Below are positions 60,303-64,000 of a stretch of DNA of 64,000 nt, piece after piece. The stretch comes from Heliocidaris tuberculata (taxonomy: Eukaryota > Echinodermata > Echinoidea > Camarodonta > Echinometridae). Location: assembly GCA_025618425.1 (NCBI GenBank), contig CM046850.1:22239907-22303906 (forward strand). The letters run 5' to 3'. How positions within the stretch are numbered: the stretch's first letter is position 1; every line of letters starts with the position of its first letter. The notes under the pieces are model-generated. The model saw only the letters and a program-made list of their open reading frames with translations. It did not search any database and was not told the DNA's origin. The position numbers and the translations under genes were made by a program.

Positions 60303-62334
60303 GTAAGTTTTACGTAGTACGTGATAAAGAAAAATAAAGGTTACATGCAAAAGCTGTAGAAGTTGTAGTATTTGCATAGGAATTCCGGTGTGTGATTGCA
60401 GTAAAATCCAGACAGGGTTGGTCCTTGTCCCATACGTAGGAATGCATGTGTGTGTAATATCCAGAGGTGTGTAACGTGTTCATTAACTTAGTGGAAAATT
60501 TGACGCATTTAATTTTGGGGTATATTGTGGTTGAGAAAATTTAAACCACTCGTTCGGTTGCACGTACATGCTTGCGTGCAGAGTCTTGATTTAGTCTATA
60601 GATTTACTATGATTATGCAAGGGGAATAAGAGATTTAGAGGACACAATGAATGTCATGAATGTCATAAATGATCGACCAATGGCAATGCCACTCAGTCAT
60701 ACTTTTATAGGCCCTTGCCTTTGTGGGACTGTGTCCAACATTCACTGTTGCAGCATTAAAAAACAGACAACAAAACTGCTTTAAGCAAGCTTTAATTTTC
60801 TTAATTTGCTAGGTTACCTGATTCAGGGACTCTTTAAGTTAAAGTTTAACTCTTACTGTGCCGCAAATTTGGGGATTCAGAATTGAAAGTGAAATTTTGA
60901 ATAATTATTTTCCTCTCATGGAATGATCTAGACTAGAAAAAGGCCCGCTGATACACACAAAATCTATTGAAGCCTATTCACCCGTAAAAGCTAGTCTGGA
61001 GTACAAGGTTAACTTCAGATAAGCTTGTACATGTATAAGTGGACCAATGCCACACTTATCCAATGAACAAGGTTATAATGATTAATATAATGCCATGGCA
61101 ATGTGTGAGATGCATCTTTTGCAGTCTGCTATAAACTTACTACTGTAGTGAATGGTGGTTTCTTCAACCATAGCAAGCATAATGCCTAATTTGCCACATG
61201 GCCAAGGAAAGTGAAGTTTTAACGTGTTCTTAATTTCCCTGACGTGCTGGTCTCATGGGCAATATTACATGAACAATGATAGATCTATTCACATGTTTTA
61301 TTTTCACTCAAAATTCATGCCGCTCAAAATGCCCCCCAAATTTCCACACTGCCAAATATTCCATTGCTTACAGAAATCTATGTTACAATTTAGCAGTTAC
61401 CAATTTTAATTCAGTGTAGATATCTAGAGGTTTTCCGTCAATCTCACAATTAACCCCTCCGTCTTTGAAACTTGTCTTGAAACATTGGCCAAAACTAAAA
61501 AGATCTCAATTTCTAAAACCAAATTTAAAAAAAAGTATGATCGTGAGTTGAGGAAAGTCAAACTCATATCTCAAAATTATTTCTTTATTTCATGTTTGCA
61601 TAGACCTTTAAATTGTACATAACAAGTTGTTTTTTCGACCCAGGGTAAGAGAATTTTGAGTTAAAAGTCTGATACATTTGCACATTATGCACATTAATGT
61701 AGGCCCATACAACATGACTCTGACTGAGTCATAGATCTAGATCCGTAGATCGACTACCCAATTGATCTCTAACATAACTTTTAAAGTATTAAAACTTATG
61801 AGTTCGTATGCAGTACATAAGTCCCCATTTGTCACAGTAGGCTCTCTGCAAACTGAAAAACACTGTACACCTCCATTATCATATATTATAATATAACTTG
61901 GGATATTGCAGTCAATTCAAGGCCTTGGTCAGACACAGCTGCAGTCAGTGTGAACAGATTTTACGTCATAATTGTTCATAATTGTTTATAATACGAAATG
62001 AAATTGAAAGTGCAAGATACCCCATTGATTACTTAGTTCACAGTGGTTAATATTTATATATATGATATGTGTTTCTATACTACATAGTCCTAAATCATGA
62101 TCATAAAATCAGATAATCCAGACTCAAGATTCAAAATCAGTATGCCAATGCATGCCCCTGGTAAAGACATTCATTCTAAAAAACACACGCATAGGTACAT
62201 GTATTCCTCTGGAGTGGACCTAATGGCTGTAGGTACACTAAAGCTTACCTGAAACGTACTTACTTCTTGGCTTTCATCTAAAATAAACCATCACTCTCTT
62301 ACCACAGTTCTTCGACACATGCTTCTGCAGGGTA

Positions 62335-62655
62335 ACCTCGCTAGTCATGAGGACTGCTATTCATAAGGACCACTTATTCATAAGGACCGCTATCCATAAC
62401 GCATTAATAAATGAATAGCGGTTTTGTATGAATAGCGGTTCTTCTGAATAGCAAGCAAACCATAGACAAATTACCTTGCTATACATGAGGACATCCATTC
62501 ATAAGGACCACTATTCATAATTTCATAAGGATCGCTATTCATAACGCGTGTTAAATGAATAGTTGTTTTCTATGAATAGTGGTCCTTATGAATAGCGAGC
62601 GGACCCCGCTTTTGCGACCATTGATCCTTGATCAATGTCCTTATGAATAGCTACC
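62335..62655. repeat. Palindromic ATTCATAAGGACC cluster
   Basis: GCTATTCATAAGGACCAC-type words in direct orientation and their complements (GTGGTCCTTATGAATAGC) alternate across 320 bp, so the segment can fold on itself. Likely a compound of foldback repeats inside the first TMEM126 intron. Confidence 0.8.
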
Positions 62656-62686
62656 CAATTTCTCAACTTCAACCTCGGACCCATCA

Positions 62687-62706
62687 CCCCTAACCCTAAC
62701 CCTAAC
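62687..62706 (+). repeat. Interstitial telomere-like repeat
   Basis: Three CCCTAA units in a row, and a further CCCCTAACCCTA near 62731. CCCTAA is the complement of the animal telomere unit TTAGGG. Too short to be a chromosome end. Confidence 0.8.
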
Positions 62707-62858
62707 ATAAAACCCAATCACACCCCTAACCCTATAATTTTGACAAAATAAAGCCTGAAACTAAATATCGCAGGAGCAAATGTGAGATCATGCACCCTCA
62801 CCATCGTTAAATATCTTCTTCTGTGTTTCTTTGTACAATGCAGGACTGAACTGTTAGT

Positions 62859-62965
62859 ATGGCTACATCACCACAGCAGCCAAAGGAACAAAGGGAAGTC
62901 ATCTCGGTGTCACAAGCACTAAAGGAACAGTCGGAGGCCATCAAAGCTCTAGGATCACCGAAAGC
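62859..62965 (+). CDS. TMEM126: TMEM126 first coding exon
   Basis: After acceptor AG at 62842-62843 and a 15-base leader carrying an in-frame TGA four codons upstream, ATG at 62859 opens 35 codons plus two bases (GC) and ends before donor GTAGGT (62966). The reading begins MATSPQQPKEQREVISVSQA and is a polar, charged, helix-prone N-terminus with no clear presequence. The GC combines with A of the next exon to form GCA (Ala), so the phase fits exactly. This N-terminal part is not conserved in sequence with vertebrate TMEM126A or B, so its identity rests on the splice fit to the conserved next exon. Confidence 0.85.
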
Positions 62966-63449
62966 GTAGGTTTAATGAATCATAGCTTGATGAAGAAATG
63001 TAATCATGTTGTTTACTACCAGTAATTGGAAATGATTTTTAATGAAAAAAGTGGGAGATTTTAAATGTGAGCATTAGAGCAGCATTGTCTTTTTCCCCCT
63101 TCTGTGCTATTGAATTTCACAGCATTTTTTTGTCACAATTTAACTTTCAGGAGTCAAGTTTTGAGATTAGATCTTTGTTTGGGCTGTGATTTGAACTAGG
63201 ATCTGTTCAGTTGATCCATAGTCTGGTAACATATATCCACTAAACAAAGACATCTCCATGAAGTCTTATGACACATATATGAAATTTAAGAACATTGATA
63301 CTTGCACATTTCCTGCACTTCACTGTTCCTGTTAGATACAGTTTCATTTTGGTAGAACACACATTTTCCAGATACTCCAGCTCTAGTTTTCTCATGCTTG
63401 GTATTCAACAGGTTTTTGCATTTACTATCTCACCCTTCCTCTTCTTCAG
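62966..63449 (+). other. TMEM126 intron 2
   Basis: A 484 bp intron with donor GTAGGT and acceptor ctcttcttcag, joining phase-2 exon ends. Part of it stays open in the downstream exon frame, which creates a misleading upstream extension. No other feature was seen. Confidence 0.85.
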
Positions 63450-63703
63450 ATGGCCATTCTTGACTGGTAACCCACTCTTGGCCTTCAACACTGGCCTGGT
63501 GGGTCTGGTGTCCAACTCGTTCTTCCGCCGGATGCTCATGGTCCGACATGGCCTCTTCCTCTCCAGCCTCCCCATGGCGGCCATCCCGGGCATCACCATG
63601 ACCCTTCTCTACCCCACCCTAATCAGCAACCAAATCCTTGTAGGGGACATCCAGTGCCCCCTCTGTGCCTCTCTGAGGGCTGGTGTCATTGGTCTAACCC
63701 TGG
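63450..63703 (+). CDS. TMEM126: TMEM126 family core exon (mitochondrial membrane protein)
   Basis: Exon after acceptor ctcttcttcag (AG 63448-63449), ending before donor GTAAGT (63704). It supplies residues 36-120. Conserved blocks against human TMEM126A, as I recall it, are GLVGLVSNSFFRRML (human GLIANSLFRRIL), LPMAAIPGIT (human LPMAGIPFLT) and a paired-cysteine block GDIQCPLCASLRAGVIGLTL (human GDLDCETCTITRSGLTGLVIG). Hydrophobic segments around residues 44-60 and 71-90 are likely membrane spans. The TMEM126A and TMEM126B products sit in the inner mitochondrial membrane and act in respiratory complex I assembly. The exon ends in phase 1. Family members are about 200 residues, so one or two exons should follow beyond 64000. 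I cannot tell whether it is closer to A or B. The open frame extends upstream to 63295 but that part is intron. Confidence 0.93.
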
Positions 63704-63749
63704 GTAAGTTGGGAAAAAAGGTTTGATGTGTGTTAATTAATGATGTGTA

Positions 63750-63907
63750 GCTCTCTCCCCATGGCTGCTATCCTGGGCATCACCATCACCTCCTCTATCC
63801 CACCCTAATCAGCACCTCAATCCTTGGGGGGGGGGGGGGGGGGAACCTGCAGTGTCCACTCTGTGCCTCTCTGCAGGCAGGTGTCATTGGTCTAACCCTG
63901 GATAAGT
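63750..63907 (+). pseudogene. Decayed tandem duplicate of the TMEM126 core exon
   Basis: This stretch repeats about 150 bp of the exon just upstream (compare 63558-63707). It retains SLPMAAI at its start and QCPLCASL followed by AGVIGLTL near its end. It is broken in three ways: a one-base deletion that brings an in-frame TAA within TSSIPP, replacement of the VGDI-coding bases by a poly-G run (about 63826-63843), and loss of the splice donor (GGATAAGT where the active exon has GGGTAAGT). It has no usable acceptor because the duplicated part begins inside the exon. It lies in the intron after the active exon. A haplotype or assembly duplication is an alternative explanation. Confidence 0.85.
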
Positions 63908-64000
63908 CTGTAAGAAAGTAATATGTTTCTTCCTGGCAGCTCTTACACTGTGGGTGTGCTGCTTATGTGCTGTTCTATCTTGGTTGCATCCAATAGGGTT

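Larger units (their letters stand above)
60303..62843 (+). other. TMEM126 intron 1 (5'UTR intron)
   Basis: Predicted 2.5 kb intron between donor GTAAGT at 60303 and the acceptor ttgtacaatgcag ending at 62843. The first 2 kb is featureless AT-rich sequence. The last 500 bp holds the ATTCATAAGGACC palindromic cluster and three CCCTAA telomere-like units. No coding sequence was seen. Confidence 0.5.

Noticed and set aside
62687..62706. Telomere or chromosome end
   Set aside because: Only three perfect CCCTAA units, with gene sequence on both sides.
63295..63449. Upstream extension of the TMEM126 core exon frame (MILAHFLHF...)
   Set aside because: A consensus acceptor at 63448-63449 and an exact phase match to the exon ending at 62965 show this stretch is intron. 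The conserved family sequence begins after it.

Overview
The window looks like a piece of an animal nuclear genome, most probably a marine invertebrate deuterostome such as an echinoderm. It is AT-rich and intron-dominated. It is full of short non-autonomous DNA transposon relics, foldback elements, microsatellites and ACATGTAC-type repeats, and has no bacterial-style gene packing. The organism call is an inference from repeat style and from the two genes recognised. Most long open frames are low-complexity or repeat-derived and are not genes.

Two protein-coding genes could be read from spliced exons, arranged head to head. On the minus strand, from about 60 kb down to the left edge, lies the 5' part of a discs-large scaffold gene (DLG, MAGUK family). 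It has two alternative first coding exons (59734-59752 and 50639-50699). Both end in phase 1 and join the same L27-domain exon (48890-49021), which joins the next exon (15629-15768) across a 33 kb intron. The PDZ, SH3 and guanylate-kinase-like exons must lie beyond position 1. On the plus strand, starting in the same roughly 550 bp region, is a TMEM126 family gene (mitochondrial inner membrane, complex I assembly). It has a predicted non-coding first exon, coding exons at 62859-62965 and 63450-63703, and a decayed duplicate of its second coding exon at about 63750-63907. The gene continues past position 64000.

The notable result is this DLG/TMEM126 divergent pair. From memory, human DLG2 and TMEM126B are also adjacent and head to head, so this looks like very old microsynteny around a shared promoter. 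The intergenic stretch carries ETS-like, YY1-like, TATA-like and CACGTG motifs.

Region by region: 1-15.6 kb is DLG intron with several tandem repeats, a CT minisatellite and a CAAT tetranucleotide tract. 15.8-48.9 kb is the large DLG intron 2, crowded with foldback elements, TTAA-flanked piggyBac-like MITEs, a dispersed 80-90 bp palindrome family and one tRNA-derived SINE. 49.0-59.7 kb is intron 1 with a large GA/CT tract touching the L27 exon acceptor. 59.75-60.3 kb is the bidirectional promoter. 60.3-64 kb is the TMEM126 gene. Several CpG-retaining, non-repetitive patches inside DLG introns (about 1440, 4960, 16500, 23000 and 42730) may be enhancers or unrecognised exons.
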